Shown: positions 41,180 to 53,635, counted from the stretch's first letter. The stretch is 64,000 bases of DNA from Liolophura sinensis (GCF_032854445.1 NC_088302.1:15621338-15685337), one strand, 5' to 3'. Notes: generated by a model not told the origin, from the sequence alone. Made by a program: numbers and translations.

Positions 41180-42993
41180 TGACCGACTGGTAAAATTGTG
41201 ACGTATGGATGATAGGCGGACTGACCTACCAACTGAAATTCACACTTACCTGCTGGCATAATTGTGACGTATGAATGATAAGCGGACTGACCTGCCAACT
41301 GAAATTCCCACTGATCTCCTTACAAAATGGTGACGTGTGGAAGATAAGTGGACTGGCCTGCCAACTGAAATTCACACTAACCTGCTGACAAAATTGTGAC
41401 GAATGGATGATAAGCGGACTGACCTGCCAACTGAAATTCCCACTTACCTGCTGACAAAATTGTGACGTATGGATGATAAGCGGACTGACCTGCCAACTGA
41501 AATCCCCACTTACCTGCTGACAAAATTGTGACGAATGGAAGATAAGCGGACCGACCTGCTAACTGAAATTCCCACTTACCTGTTGACAAAATTGTGACGT
41601 ATGGATGATAAGTGGACTGACCTGCCAACTGAAATTCACACTAACCTGCTGACAAAATTGTGACGAATGGATGATAAGCGGACTGACCTGCCAACTGAAA
41701 TTCCCACTCACCTGCTGACAAAATTGTGACGAATGGATGATAAGCGGACTGACCTGCCAACTGAAATTCCCACTGACCTGCTGACAAAATTGTGACGAAT
41801 GGATGATAAGCGGACTGATCTGCCAATAGAAACTCACATTTACCTGCTGACAAAATTGTGACGTATGAATGATAAGCGGACTGATCTGCCAATCGAAACT
41901 CACACTCACCTACTGACAAAATTGTGACGTATGACGTATAAGCGGACTGTCCTGCCAACTGAAATTCCCACTAACCTGCTGATAAAATTGTGACGAATGG
42001 ATGATAAGCGGACTGACCTACCAACTGAAATTCCCACTGACCTTCTGACAAAATTGTGACGTATGGATGATAGGCGGACTGACCTCCCAACTGAAATTCC
42101 CACTAACCTGCGGACAAAATTGTGACGTATAGATGATGGGCGAAATGACCTGCCAACTGAAATTCCCGCTTACCTGCGGACAACATTGTGACGAATGGAA
42201 GAGAAGCTGACTGACCTGCCAACTGAAATTCACACGACCTGCTGACAAAATTGTGACGTATGGATGATAAGCGGACTGACCTGCCAACTGAAATTCCCAC
42301 TGACCTGCTGACAAAATTGTGACGTATGGATGATAGGCGGACTGACCTGCCAACTGAAATTCCCACTGACCTGCTGACAAAATTGTGACGTATGGATGAT
42401 AAGCGGACTGACCTGCCAACTGAAATTCCCACTGACCTGCTGACAAAATTGTGACGAATGGAAGATATATGGATGATAGGCGGACTGACCTGCCAACTGA
42501 AATTCACACTTACCTGCTGACAAAATTGTGACGTGTGAATGATAGGCGGACTGACCTGCCAACTGAAATTCACACTTACCTGCTGACAAAATTGTGACGT
42601 GTGAATGATAGGCGGACTGACCTACCAACTGAAATTCACACTTACCTGCTGACAAAATTGTGACGTATGGATGATAGGTTGGACCTACCAACTCAAATTC
42701 CCATTAACCTGCTGACAAAATTGTGACGCATGGATGATAAGCGGACCGACATGCCAACTGAAATTCCCACTCACCTGCTGACAAAATTGTCACGTATTGA
42801 TGATAAGCGGACTGACCTGCCAACTGAAAATCACACCAACCTGCTGACAAAATTGTGACGTATGGATGATAAGCGGACTGACCTGCCAACTGAAAATTAT
42901 ACCCATCTGCTGACAAAACTGTGACTTACAGAGGACAAGCTGACTGACCAGCTAACTGAAATGCACAGTGACCTGTTTGCAAAATTGTGACGA
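41180..42993 (-). repeat. 66-bp satellite, about 28 units
   Basis: The unit begins GACAAAATTGTGACGTATGG and continues ATGATAAGCGGACTGACCTG, CCAACTGAAATTCCCACTGA, CCTGCT. Spacing of the GACAAAATTGTGACG landmark is 66 bp nearly throughout (41387, 41453, 41519 and so on), with one 12-bp insertion near 42468 and a few short indels. The first three and last three units are the most diverged. The ten-mer ACTGACCTGC occurs twice per unit. 66 is a multiple of 3 and the minus strand has no stop in any frame of the consensus, so long 22-residue-repeat frames appear (for example AGQSAYHPYVTILSAG). I regard them as a by-product of the unit, not as shown genes. Confidence 0.95.
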
Positions 42994-43079
42994 GAAGAAA
43001 TCTGAAGTGAATAACCTAATGAGATGTGGATTGACACCAGCACCAAAGGCTACATGTATGAACTTCTTAAGCCAATTTT

Positions 43080-43252
43080 TTATTTCATTATTTCACTGGT
43101 GTTTTACGCATTACTTAATAATATTTGACCAATACGACGGCGGCCAGCATTATGGTGGGAGGAAAGCAGAAAATCCACAACTATCCACGGGTTGCTAACA
43201 TACGTTCTCTCGCATCTACCACATTGGTGAGAGGTTCCTGAGTCATGCAATT
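43080..43252 (-). mobile_element. SINE-A, diverged
   Basis: TTTCACTGGTGTTTTACGCA, AATACGACGGCGGCCAGCAT, TATGGTGGGAGGAAAGC, CACATTGGTGAGAGGTTCCT, GAGTCATGC. Internal deletions; no clear flanking repeat. Confidence 0.7.
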
Positions 43253-44159
43253 TTGGCGTTTTGCTTTTTTTTTTTTGGTATTCCGTTCTGTAGTCTTTTA
43301 TATTCGGTATTTTAATGCTGGGTGATGGCACACATTTATTGGACTTTAGACCGAAGACAGTGATTTGGGATCAAGATTAGAACACAACGTCCCGTTTATC
43401 AACAGCTACATCAAAGACATTGCCCTGAACGTGGGCGCAATCCCCGCGAAAGTCGGATATAATTTGAGTCTGCTTGAAAGTTTTGGTGTTAACCCATCAA
43501 ACAGGAATATCGGAAGCCGATTCAAAATGGCCAGCGTGTGACGTCGAGTCCACAAAACGTCGCTTAATCCGAAACCGGAGACTTTAATGTGGCAGCAAAT
43601 TTCAGGAAACAAATCGATTCACTGAACGTTAACGCACCACGCTATCAGCTGCCCTGAGGGAATGGATTTTTGGATCGCTGGATACAGCACGTGATAAGCA
43701 GTGCAGTTTGTTTATTGTCACTTTAGCGGTAAATTCGCCATCACCACGCACTCGAACGGCCATAAAAGCGCTGTTCTATTGTCCTCATCTCAACTGACCA
43801 TAATTTCCGAAACCCTACGCAGCGGAAAGCTTGAAAAGCGATAAAGTTTTATGTTCTCGCTTACACGCACAGTATCAGTGATATCAGGTCATTATCGTAC
43901 TATACGTATTGTCATGCCGTAAAATAAGAACACAAATGATACTTTAATACGCCGTTTTCGTTACTTCATAAACCACGTCAGCAATACTATGCTACAGATA
44001 GATGCAGAGTCTAAGGTTCTTTGCCATTATTGATCTCATTATAATTATATTGGCCAGAATATATTGTATTTCTGTGCAATATGAAAATAGCGTAATATAT
44101 TGACTTCAACAGGAGATAACGCTTGTGGTAACGACGGTCAAATTAACATACTAAAATTG

Positions 44160-45530
44160 TGTTTAGTAAGCTTCGGTCAGTCTTATTCATTCAAAAAATT
44201 AGTTTGTTAATTTTAATAGAAAGTCTCTTGCCTGAGTGATGCTAGAATCACAACACACATATACCACACATATTCTATCATTTCAACATAAAGATTATAT
44301 TAGACTAACCGGATATTATGTTCAATTTGACAGAATATTATGTTTCAATAGCAGAATACATTCTAACATTTCATCATACTTTCTGTTAAAATCAACGGAT
44401 TTATTTTTTTTAAGTGATCCATTTCTATTTGACTCGTTTATTCACACATCTCAGCCTATAAACCTACATATAGCCGGCAGAAAGCCATTCAATGAAACAT
44501 TCACACAGTCAGTTAATCCGCTTGACTCTTATATCTTACATTCCTCAATGACCTCTTTCCACAGATAAGCCTGTACATCACATCAGGAAAAGGTTGTCAG
44601 GGTCTCGCCAAATGTCGATGATTCACCTCGGACATTCCAGTTGCCTCCCTATCAAAATGACCGTTGTCGAATAAAATAAAAAGCACCTTCATTGTGGTGT
44701 CAAGCAACCTGCAAAAATAAATACATAAAATGGGTAAATAAATACTGAACTCTGTTCGTTTCCTTCAGGACAGCCTCCAGGATCGAGTCACTCACACACA
44801 AACAGAATACGGGATTTGAGACGTCCAGGCATAGGCCTATATACAACTTGGTCATTAAATCATGTAGGAGTAACATATGATGTCTATCAGTTTGTCAGTT
44901 AGCGACTCGATGTGGTGCACATCTCATTTATTAATTGGTTGTAGGTTTGAGCCGTTTCTTTTATTATATGCACTGTTCGATCTGAAATTACCGGTAGATT
45001 CAGAGGGCTTAATAAGATTAGTTTATATCATTACCCCAGCTTGTGAATGGAGCCTATACCATTGTGCCTTTACAAACTGCGATGCCTATTAACTGATTGA
45101 GGCGTTAAAGGATCAAAAGGTTTTGCGTGACAGTGTAACACTTCAGTTTGTTCTAATATGCAAACAATTCTCCTTGTCTCGTCGCTCATTTCTTTGATAA
45201 CATGCTCTACCATAAGGAATTCCCGTTATACAGTATGGCCATTGCCATGGCTTTCGCTCGATTAAGCAGTAGTCCTCCATATATTCCCTTACCAGTTGCC
45301 TTTAGGTATTTACAAGTAAGTGGCTGACGTGCTGTGGAAACAGCTGTTTGGATTACTTTCAACTGAAGAGAAAATTAACTCAATTTGGAATGAATAAATT
45401 TTGCACTATGTAAAAGGGTAACGCACAATTGTGACCCATGTTGCAGTGGGTGTTATCCATAAAACTCTTCTTTCCCGTGAACCAACATGACTGTAGCCCA
45501 ATATTTAATGGTTAACGATATTACTCTGTA
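44160..45530. other. Copy A interior, no supported gene
   Basis: A 110-codon plus frame (44236-44568) has no domain and no counterpart in copy B. Around 45120-45330 the sequence matches copy B 52690-52900, where a 72-codon frame ends at a donor-like AAGTAAGTG. Copy A has stops in that frame, although it keeps AAGTAAGTG (45316). Confidence 0.4.
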
Positions 45531-45539
45531 AGAACATGC

Positions 45540-45826
45540 TGAATACGCGAGGTACTATTCTACATTGCAAGTGAAGACCGTGAATACGCGAGGTACTATT
45601 CTACATTGTAAGTGAAGACTATGAATATGCGAGGTAATATTCTACATTGTAAGTGAAGACCGTGAATACACGAGGTACTATTCTACATTGTAAGTGAAGA
45701 CCGTGAATACGCGAGCTACTATTCTACATTGTAAGTGAAGACCATGAATACGCGAGCTACTATTCTACATTGTAAGTGAAGACCATGAATACGCGAGGTA
45801 CTATTCTACATTATAAGCGAAGACCG
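45540..45826 (+). repeat. 41-bp minisatellite, 7 units
   Basis: Unit TGAATACGCGAGGTACTATT plus CTACATTGTAAGTGAAGACC and one base. Exact 41-bp spacing, few substitutions. Lies in copy A of the large duplication and is not seen at the matching place in copy B. Confidence 0.95.
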
Positions 45827-45902
45827 GCTATATACGGTATAATCCAGTATTCTGCAGATAGAGTCCCCCCAAGCCTCGTCTTCTTTCAATAATTTTATTT
45901 CT

Positions 45903-46005
45903 GTTCATTTAATATTACAACACAGCATTTGAGTAATTCTAGACCTGTGACATCAAATAAACAGTAATAAACATTACTGCATACTTTTATCTAATTCTGT
46001 TTTTA
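45903..46005 (+). repeat. R1 copy, 5' half
   Basis: CAACACAGCATTTGAGTAAT, TCTAGACCTGTGACATC, AACATTACTGCATAC, TATCTAATTCTGT. Confidence 0.6.
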
Positions 46006-47125
46006 TGGTAGCGGAAGAGGGATGCGGCATTTCCCTTCATCATCCATTCGGTGATGACATCAGGATCATTTCGCTTATTGATATCAGATTACTTCTTTTC
46101 ACTTATTAATTATTTTATGCAAAATCAGTTTGGGTAATACGACGGTGTCCAACTTAAAATAATGCCACGGGCACCAGTCTCAGTATAGCCACACTGGAAA
46201 TATAGCTTTCAGAAAATCTTAGATATCTCCAAACTATGGATTCAAGCGTAGGTTTTGACGGATACAACATAGGCGATGTTTCTTTACCGAACAGACAACG
46301 AACAGCTTTACATCAGGCTAACGTGCAAACTTATTCTGAACCGATGTAACTTAGTCCAGGCATTTGTGTATCTCTAATGTCATTTCTTGTCGACTGAGTA
46401 CGTAAAGTGGGACAGAATTTTTTTCTTACCCTTTTTAGTATTGACTGGCAGGCGCTAGATGACAAAGTATGGCGGTAATGTGTCATCAAAAATTCCAGCA
46501 CGTGGCATTGTTCATGGGGTATGGTTTTCGTGGTAGTTTTCAGATTGCAATTTTATCAGAATAATTGATTGTTCTCCCATTGCCATTTGTTCGACCTTTC
46601 ACTGGTCCAATGGTAAGCATCTATGAGTTCATGCCACTAATTTGCTGAACCATAGTGAATATCACTTAAGGGCGATCGACCAGTTTCAACCTGAGAACCT
46701 GAAAATCTTGTTTTCCATTGAATACAATGTTTGATAGAAGTAAATGATCGCTATGCGTTTCTTCAGGTGCGGTTATCACTACTTCCAAAGCTTGGGGGCA
46801 TAGGGCATCTGTTATACATGGGAAAGGCATCTAGAATGGAGATTGTTCTCATAACACCCAAAAGTCAAAACTAAACGTCCAACAACCCCCGACTGAATAT
46901 CTACCGTGATGGTGCATTTTATGATATTTTTACTTAAATAATTTTTACAGCAGGCCTGTCACAATGCCCACATATCTACACTGCCTTTCCGCTTCAACAC
47001 CATACCAAACCCACCAGGGATAACACTCTTAATTTCAGTCAGTTATTGTTACTTGGTCGAACTCGGCTTGACATATCCCCGTTTATGATGAGTGTCAAAC
47101 AAAAGACCCGGCTAAAAAGTTACAA

Positions 47126-47195
47126 CATCTCCGGCTTTTATTGGTATACGACTGGTATACGAATGTCTGTTTTGACGCATAGGCTCCACTCTTTA
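47126..47195 (+). repeat. R4 module fragment
   Basis: ATCTCCGGCTTTTATTGG, ACGACTGGTATACGAATGTC, TGTTTTGACGCATAGGC. Confidence 0.5.
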
Positions 47196-48514
47196 GTAGA
47201 AAGTATGAGCATGGCCTGTCACAATGGGTATAGCTCTTACTATGTTTATGAGTCCGCACACAGTCTTGATAGTTAACACCACAAGTTTGAATCTGCTTGA
47301 ATGCTTGTCACATCCACTTCTTCCATTAAAATGCCTGTCTTTTAGGAAACACCACTAAGACATTTTTCGTCATAAATACGGCCTGCATCACAAACGTAAG
47401 TTAGGTAATCGCAAATATCGTAAAATCTCTAAAGTATACATGATTGTTAGATTAATTCCATGCCTTTATTTTGGGGATGGGATATAAACCGCCCCAGCCT
47501 CTGCAAACCGTGGCACTGTTCCAGAAATATTCGCAAGAACTTAGCCATATTGCCATCACAAAAGATTTATCATTGTGATGGACGCCTCACGTCGGCTCCT
47601 CATCCCAACATCTGTGTTTTTTTTTTCGACCGGACCGGCCGGCCGATATGATCGAGCGTCGTTCCTCTCGTTGCTGATTTTATCGCCAAATGTCACATTT
47701 ACATTTCTCAATCTCGCTGTCCAACGTGCTTTCCATTCTTCATTTTTCAACCATACATACATCACAAAAAAAACGTTCTTTGTAAAAAGACAAATGGCAG
47801 TTTTTTTGGCACAGATTACCAAACACCAAAAACAGATACTTTCATACAGCAATGTCTCAAAGCATATCAACTAAAAACATAATGTTCATCACTGAAAAAT
47901 ACTCCAGTGATTTGATCAAACAAAGGTTTATTTCGGCATATTTTACTTCATTTCTGACAGCATTCTCAAAATTTTTGCGTAGGTATAATATGCTCATCCA
48001 AGAAAAGGTGTTTGTTCGTTCTTGTACAAAATGGTTCGAGGTTAGTTATTTTAACCGTATAAACTTAAGTTTAATCCACACGTGTGAATGGTTAGGAGTG
48101 ATCGAGGAACAAGCCATCGGATACTGATCTGATTCTTCTTTCCATGCTCTGGTTGCATATATTTATTCACGCAGCCAAGAGAACTTGACCTCTTTTTGAC
48201 TTTCATTTCACTTATGTCACCAAAATAGATAATTAATATGGTTTAAATGCATTCTGTATATTTAAATACATGTACAAATTCAATGTATAACATAAGTTGT
48301 AATTAGACATTTGGCTGGATTAAAAACCCCAAAGGGTTTGCTTTATCCCATTAACTGATACATTTTTATATTATTTATTACAGTTATATATCAATGTGAA
48401 TCTAAACGCATCTACAAGCTGATCGCTAGTTAAATGTATGGTTTAATGGCTATATGAAATATAACCAAATGTTGTAAGCCGCACAAGAATATGAGTTTTA
48501 CTATACTATTTAAA

Positions 48515-49095
48515 TATGATGACAACACGTCATTTTGAGTAATTTTAGACCAGTGACATCTAATACGTCGTCCGCTTCGGGACCGGTAGATCCAGGATCA
48601 ATCCTTGATCGAGTCACACCTAAGACTTTAAAAGAGGAAGTTGTAACTTCCTCGCTTGGCGTTCAGCATGAAGGGCGTAGTGCAACGATTGGTTGACCCG
48701 TATCAGTATAATGGCTCGGGCGGGGCGGCTTACTTGCCTTCGGTAAGTCGTCTCAGTGAAGCAGCACTAAATAAAAGAGCGGTGGAAATCCGTCCTGCTA
48801 CAAGGAGGCACGTTACACGTACATGCACCCTAATGATTCCTTCGTCGTCATATGACTGAAAAATTGTTGAGTACGACGTTAAACCCCAAGCACTCACTCA
48901 CTCTAATACGTCGCAACTAAAATCACTGCATTGTTGACCTAATTCTGCTTAACCCACGGTGCTAGCGGCTGATGCTATTTTAGGTTTCACTTCACTGGTT
49001 AGAAAAAAAAGCCTCGGGTAAACAGGCAAAATGTCAGATCACACCGGTTAGGTGTGACCAAATGATAACTATCACTCTGTCGCCCATGCTGTAGA
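48515..49095 (+). repeat. R1 copy interrupted by SINE-B
   Basis: Left part 48515-48570 (GACAACACGTCATTTTGAGT, AATTTTAGACCAGTGACATC). Right part 48914-49095 (AACTAAAATCACTGCATTG, GACCTAATTCTGCTTAACCC, CACCGGTTAGGTGTGACC). The interruption is a SINE-B with a 12-bp target-site duplication. Confidence 0.75.
48571..48901 (+). mobile_element. SINE-B, 5' truncated, clear TSD
   Basis: Starts at TCCGCTTCGGGACCGG, about 28 bp inside the tRNA-like head, then GTCACACCTAAGACTTTAAA, AGAGGAAGTTGTAACTTCCT, GTCTCAGTGAAGCAGCACTA, and ends ACGACGTTAAACCCCAAGCACTCAC. Exact direct repeat TCTAATACGTCG at 48559-48570 and 48902-48913. Confidence 0.85.
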
Positions 49096-49952
49096 CTTTC
49101 ATTCTGAGGCATTTGGTCTCTTCACGTATTCAGGGCAATGTAACAGTGCTATAATAGTTTTTTGGCACAGTGTTTTATTGGGACTCAAGGGTACATCGAT
49201 GTGGATAAAAGTGGTATGCACTGGGGAACCCTTAAATCCGTTAAACAACAAGCACAGTTTTTCTCCAGTATTTCACAGCATTTCATTTTCAACTGCTTTT
49301 CATGTGAAAAAAGTTTCAACTCTTTTGAAGTCTCTTTTCATATAAAGTGCTCTTTTCAACTGTGCAATATACAGTTTACTAGTTTAAAAGATTCTCCAGT
49401 GTAATGTTGGTTACAAGATAAACAAAAACGTAAGCGACAAACCATGCCACCATTCAGACTGCTAATGTTAAAGAAGATGGTAGTTGTAAGTTGCCTAAAT
49501 GGAATTCTTGTGTCCGTACAAAACACTGTGTATTCTAATTAGAATTATTGGCAACGAAAAACACAACTAACAGGGTTTTATGTTCTAAAACAAAACCCCC
49601 CTGCTAAAACACAATTGTTCATTTCGTTGATAATTTATCCCAAACTGTAATTAACGTGCAAATGAAACTTTTTCGAGCCGTAAAAATCCCCTATTCCCAG
49701 TGGATTTGGCTTTAGATATATTTAGTGAAATAGAGAAATGGCACTAGTGACTGATCACAAAATAGAGAACAAACGATTAAATCATTTGAACCTGTTTATT
49801 AACCAGTTGGAATAAATTCTTTCAAATTACATGGTTCTGTTTTGATATCTGCGGGTATGAACTCAACGTAAGATTTTACTTTTACTCCAGAGTTGTACTT
49901 TCTGGATAGCAATGTCTTTCTTCAGATTTCCTAACTTAGCTTAGTATCAGTG

Positions 49953-51245
49953 TACCACAGTAGAATACAACTTTATCTTCAACACTTATAGTTCCCGCCA
50001 AGCTGAAACATAGCCGCCGTATATTAAAGCTAAAATTCATCCTAAAGTACCACAGTAGAATACAACTTTATCTTCAGCAATGAGAGTTCCCGCCAAGCAG
50101 AAACATATCCGCTGTATATTAAAGCTAAAATACATCCTATAGTACCCCAGTAGAATACAACTTTATCTTAAGCAATGAGAGTTCCCGCCAAGCAAAAACA
50201 TAACCGCCGTATATTAAAGCTAAAATTCACCCTAAAGTACTACAGTAGAATACAACTTTATCTTTAGCATTGAGAGTTCCCGCCAAGCAGAAATATAGTC
50301 GCTGTATATTTAAGCTAAAATTCATCCTAAAGTACTACAGTAGAATGCAACTTTATCTTCAGCGCTGAGAGTTCCCGCCAAGCAGAAACATAGCCGCCGT
50401 ATAGTTAAGCTAAAATTCATCCCAAAGTACTACAGTAGAATACAACTTTATCTTCAACACTGATAGTTCCCGCCAAGCTGAAACATAGCCGCTGTATATT
50501 TAAGTTAAAATTCATCCTAGAGTACTACAGTAGAGTACAACTTTATCTTTAGCACTGAGAGTTCCCGCCAAGCAGAAACATAACCGCCGTATATGAAAGC
50601 TAAAATTCATCCTAAAGTACCACAGTAGAATACAACTTTATCTTTAACATTGAGAATTTCCGCCAAGTAGAAACATAGCCGCTGTATATTAAAGCTAAAA
50701 TTCATCCTAAAGTACCACAGTAAAATACAACTTTATCTTTAGCATTGAGAATTCCCGCCAAGCAGAAATATAGCCGCTGTATATTTAAGCATTGAGAGTT
50801 CCCGCCAAGCAGAAATATAGCCGCTGTATATTTAAGCTAAAATTCATCCTAGAGTACCACAGTAGAATACAACTTTATCTTCAGCATTGAGAATTCCCGC
50901 CAGGCAGAAACATAACTGCCGTATATGAAAGCTTAAATTCATCCTAAAGTACCACAGTAGAATACAACTTTATCTTCAGCATTGAGAGTTCCCTCCAAGC
51001 AAAAACATAACCGCCGTATATGAAAGCTAAAATTCACCCTAACGTACCACAGTAGAGTACAACTTTATCTTCAGCATTGAAAGTTCCCGCCAAGCAGAAA
51101 TATAGCCGCTGTATATTAAAGCTAAAATTCATACTAAAGTACTACAGTAGAATACAACTTTATCTTTAGCATTGAGAGTTCCCGCCAAGCAAAAACATAG
51201 CCGCTGTATATTTAAGCTAAATTACATCCTAAAGTACCACAGTAA
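49953..51245 (+). repeat. 95-bp minisatellite, about 13.5 units
   Basis: The unit begins TACCACAGTAGAATACAACT and runs TTATCTTCAGCATTGAGAGT, TCCCGCCAAGCAGAAACATA, GCCGCTGTATATTAAAGCTA, AAATTCATCCTAAAG. Spacing is 95 bp (49953, 50048, 50143, 50238, 50333). One short partial unit lies at about 50790-50843. It lies exactly between the two copies of the large duplication. Confidence 0.95.
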
Positions 51246-51568
51246 AATACAGCTACTTTCTTAAGGATTATGACTTCATGCCAAACTACAAACGTAACTG
51301 CTATTATTTAAAATATACTTTTGCCCATAGTATAACCAGAGAATACAGTTACTTTTACCGGCATTGTGGATTTGTCCTTTCAACTCCATAGTGAAGCTGG
51401 TGCTATTTTCAATATGATTTTCCATGTTAAAAACGGTTTGTTGTTTTTGTTTTGTTTTATTTATATTTGGGTGGAAGGGAGGTGTTAATAAGTTGTATAA
51501 GTTAAACTTCTTTCTGAAACCAAATCCTACATCCAAATTCTTATATTGGATCTAGAAGACAAATGCTG
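51246..51568. other. Spacer after the 95-bp array
   Basis: One decayed repeat unit is still visible (51240-51290, GATTATGACTTCATGCCAAA). Nothing else recognised. Confidence 0.4.
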
Positions 51569-52174
51569 AAACGTTTGGTGTTAGGTGGTCAAACAGGAAC
51601 ATCGGAAGCCGATTTAAAATGTCCAGCGGGTGACGTCGAGGCCACGAAACGTAGCTTAACCCGAAACCGGAGAATTTAATACGCACCACGCTATCAGCTG
51701 CCATGAGGGAATGGAAAGCAGTGCAGTTTATTGTCAGTTTAGCGGTAAATTCACCATCACTACGCACTCGGACGGCCATAAAAGCGCTGTTCAATCGTCC
51801 TCGTCTCAGCTCACCATTATATCCGTAATCCTACGGCACGGAAAGCTTAAAAAGCGATAAAGTTTTATGTTTTCGCTTACACGTACCGTATGGTGGCACC
51901 ATAATTATTCCCATAGTTATTCACCTGGTAAAATGAAAACCCGAATGATATTTCAATATACGTCGTTCCCGTTACTTAGCCAACATTACATTATGTTACA
52001 GACAGGGTATAAGGTTGTTTGTCATTATAGATCCCTATAATTGTACCGACTAGAACATATAGCATTTTTATAATGTTACTATAATACATTACTGACTTGA
52101 ATGACAGAGAACGCGGGTAGTTAATGATGGTCAAATTAACATAGTGAAATTGCCATTTTACCTCTATCAGAGTT

Positions 52175-52389
52175 GGGGGCCTCCGTGGCTCAGCTAGCGC
52201 AGAGCAATGACCCAGCAGCCTCTCACCAATTTGGTCGCTTTGAGTTCAAGTCCAGCTCATGCTGGCTTCCTCTACGATCGTACGTGGGAAGGTCGAGGGT
52301 TTTCCCTCGGGCAATGTCCGGTTTTCTCCCACCATAATGCCGTATAAGTGAAATATTGGCGTACAACACCAATCAAACATATAAATAAA
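52175..52389 (+). mobile_element. SINE-A, nearly full length
   Basis: GGGGGCCTCCGTGGCTCAGC (A-box region), CAATGACCCAGCAGCCTCTC, GAGTTCAAGTCCAGCTCATG (B box), GGTTTTCTCCCACCATAATG, tail ACACCAATCAAACATATAAA. An internal deletion removes the AACCTGCGGATGG part. Possible 7-bp flanking repeat TCTATCA (52163-52169, 52390-52396). Absent from copy A. Confidence 0.8.
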
Positions 52390-53446
52390 TCTATCATATT
52401 TTAATTTTAACTGTACAGGTAAACGTTTAAATAGTAGCAAATTACACATCACGCCAATCTAATGATGCGCATGTAACATATGCTATTAATCAACTTTTTT
52501 ATACAAGAAATTTGAGATCTCATCAATTGGATCGTTGTTCAACCATGTGGCACGGACGAATAAAACTTTATTTTAAATTCTGATGGCTTTCAAGAGTGAC
52601 CTCTATTCTAGTTCCTAGTTCAAGGTGAATGTAACCCTATTTTTCCCAACAAACCAAGCTTATTAAGAAATAGCTATATACAGATGTTAAAGAATCTAAA
52701 GATTTCTGTGACAGTGTACAGCTGCAGTTTGTTAGAATCTTTAAGCAATTCCTCTTGTGGCTTTGTTCAGTTCTTTGATAACATGCTGTTTCATAAAGAA
52801 TGCACATTATCAGTTGTTTACATTCCCGTGGTTTTGGCTCTGGTAAAGCAGAAGTCGTCCGGATATTCCCTTACCGGTTGCCAGTTTAATGTCTGGAAGT
52901 AAGTGACTCGCGTGGCGTGGAAACGGCAGTTTTAGTTAGTTTCTACTAGTGAGCAAACTGACGCGATTTGGAATCAATATTTTTTTTCCACTATGCACTC
53001 CTGTTCTATCGCGGATTTTTATTATGCTGAGTTTTGTGTCCACAACGACAATCTCAGAATAGTTCGGAAAAGTCTGTTTCATGTAACAATTCCCTCATGA
53101 AAGGATATCAGATGTTACATGATATCACACAGTTGAATGGCGGATCTGCCTTAGACAAATGAGACAAATCTGCATGAGATAAATTCTGTAACATTAAGGC
53201 GGAAAAGCAATCCTGTTTCACGAAATGTTGAAAGTTGGTTAGAGCATTAAACGTTATTGTTTAATTGTTTACTGAGCCCAGTGAATATTGTCACCTGATT
53301 TCAGCTGTTACGTCTAAGGTGATGAAATAGAACAAAACCAGCTCAACCAATATACAGGAAGAATTAATGCTTCGGGCTTAAAATTGTACTTTTTTCAGTC
53401 ATATGGCGACGAGGAGTCATTAGATGTGTGTACATATACTGTGGCA

Positions 53447-53635
53447 GGGCGAGTCCATGCCCTCAAAGCGCTGCCGCCATTGAAGTATCATGCCGAAGAC
53501 ACCAGACATAACACCCCACCCAGTTACACTGTACTGGCACGGGGCCAACCAGTCGTGTCTCCTTTCTCTAACCCGTCAGTGCTGAGCGCCAAGCGAGACA
53601 GCAACAAGTACCATTTTTAGTCTTTGGTATGACCT
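53447..53635 (-). mobile_element. SINE-K, tail and central part
   Basis: GGGCGAGTCCATGCCCTCAA, TGAAGTATCATGCCGAAGAC, GGGGCCAACCAGTCGTGTCT, GTGCTGAGCGCCAAGCGAGA, CAACAAGTACCATTTTTAGT, CTTTGGTATGACC. The last four blocks correspond, on the opposite strand, to the SINE-B body (compare TCCTCGCTTGGCGTTCAGCA and GGTTGACCCGTATCAGTATA at 48640-48710). The tRNA-like head is missing. Confidence 0.7.

Larger units (their letters stand above)
43480..49790 (+). repeat. Large duplication, copy A
   Basis: Collinear with 51569-58230. Matching landmarks (A/B): AACAGGAA-ATCGGAAGCCGAT (43500/51591); ACGCACCACGCTATCAGCTG (43631/51680); GGCCATAAAAGCGCTGTTC (43758/51774); TTTCTTTGATAACATGCT (45192/52767); GTGGTAGTTTTCAGATT (46529/53870); CTTGTTTTCCATT (46707/54063); TATCGCCAAATGTCACATT (47682/55206); CAAACTGTAATTAACGTGCAAATGAAACTTTTTCGA (49652/58098). 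The copies are clearly diverged, with many indels. No frame is convincingly conserved between them. Confidence 0.75.

Noticed and set aside
41180-42993. CRISPR-like array
   Set aside because: Units are contiguous 66-bp satellite repeats with no unique spacers, and the DNA is eukaryotic.
52684-52902. 72-codon frame ending at a donor-like AAGTAAGTG, as an exon
   Set aside because: The paralogous copy A has stops in this frame; only the AAGTAAGTG is shared, which is too little.
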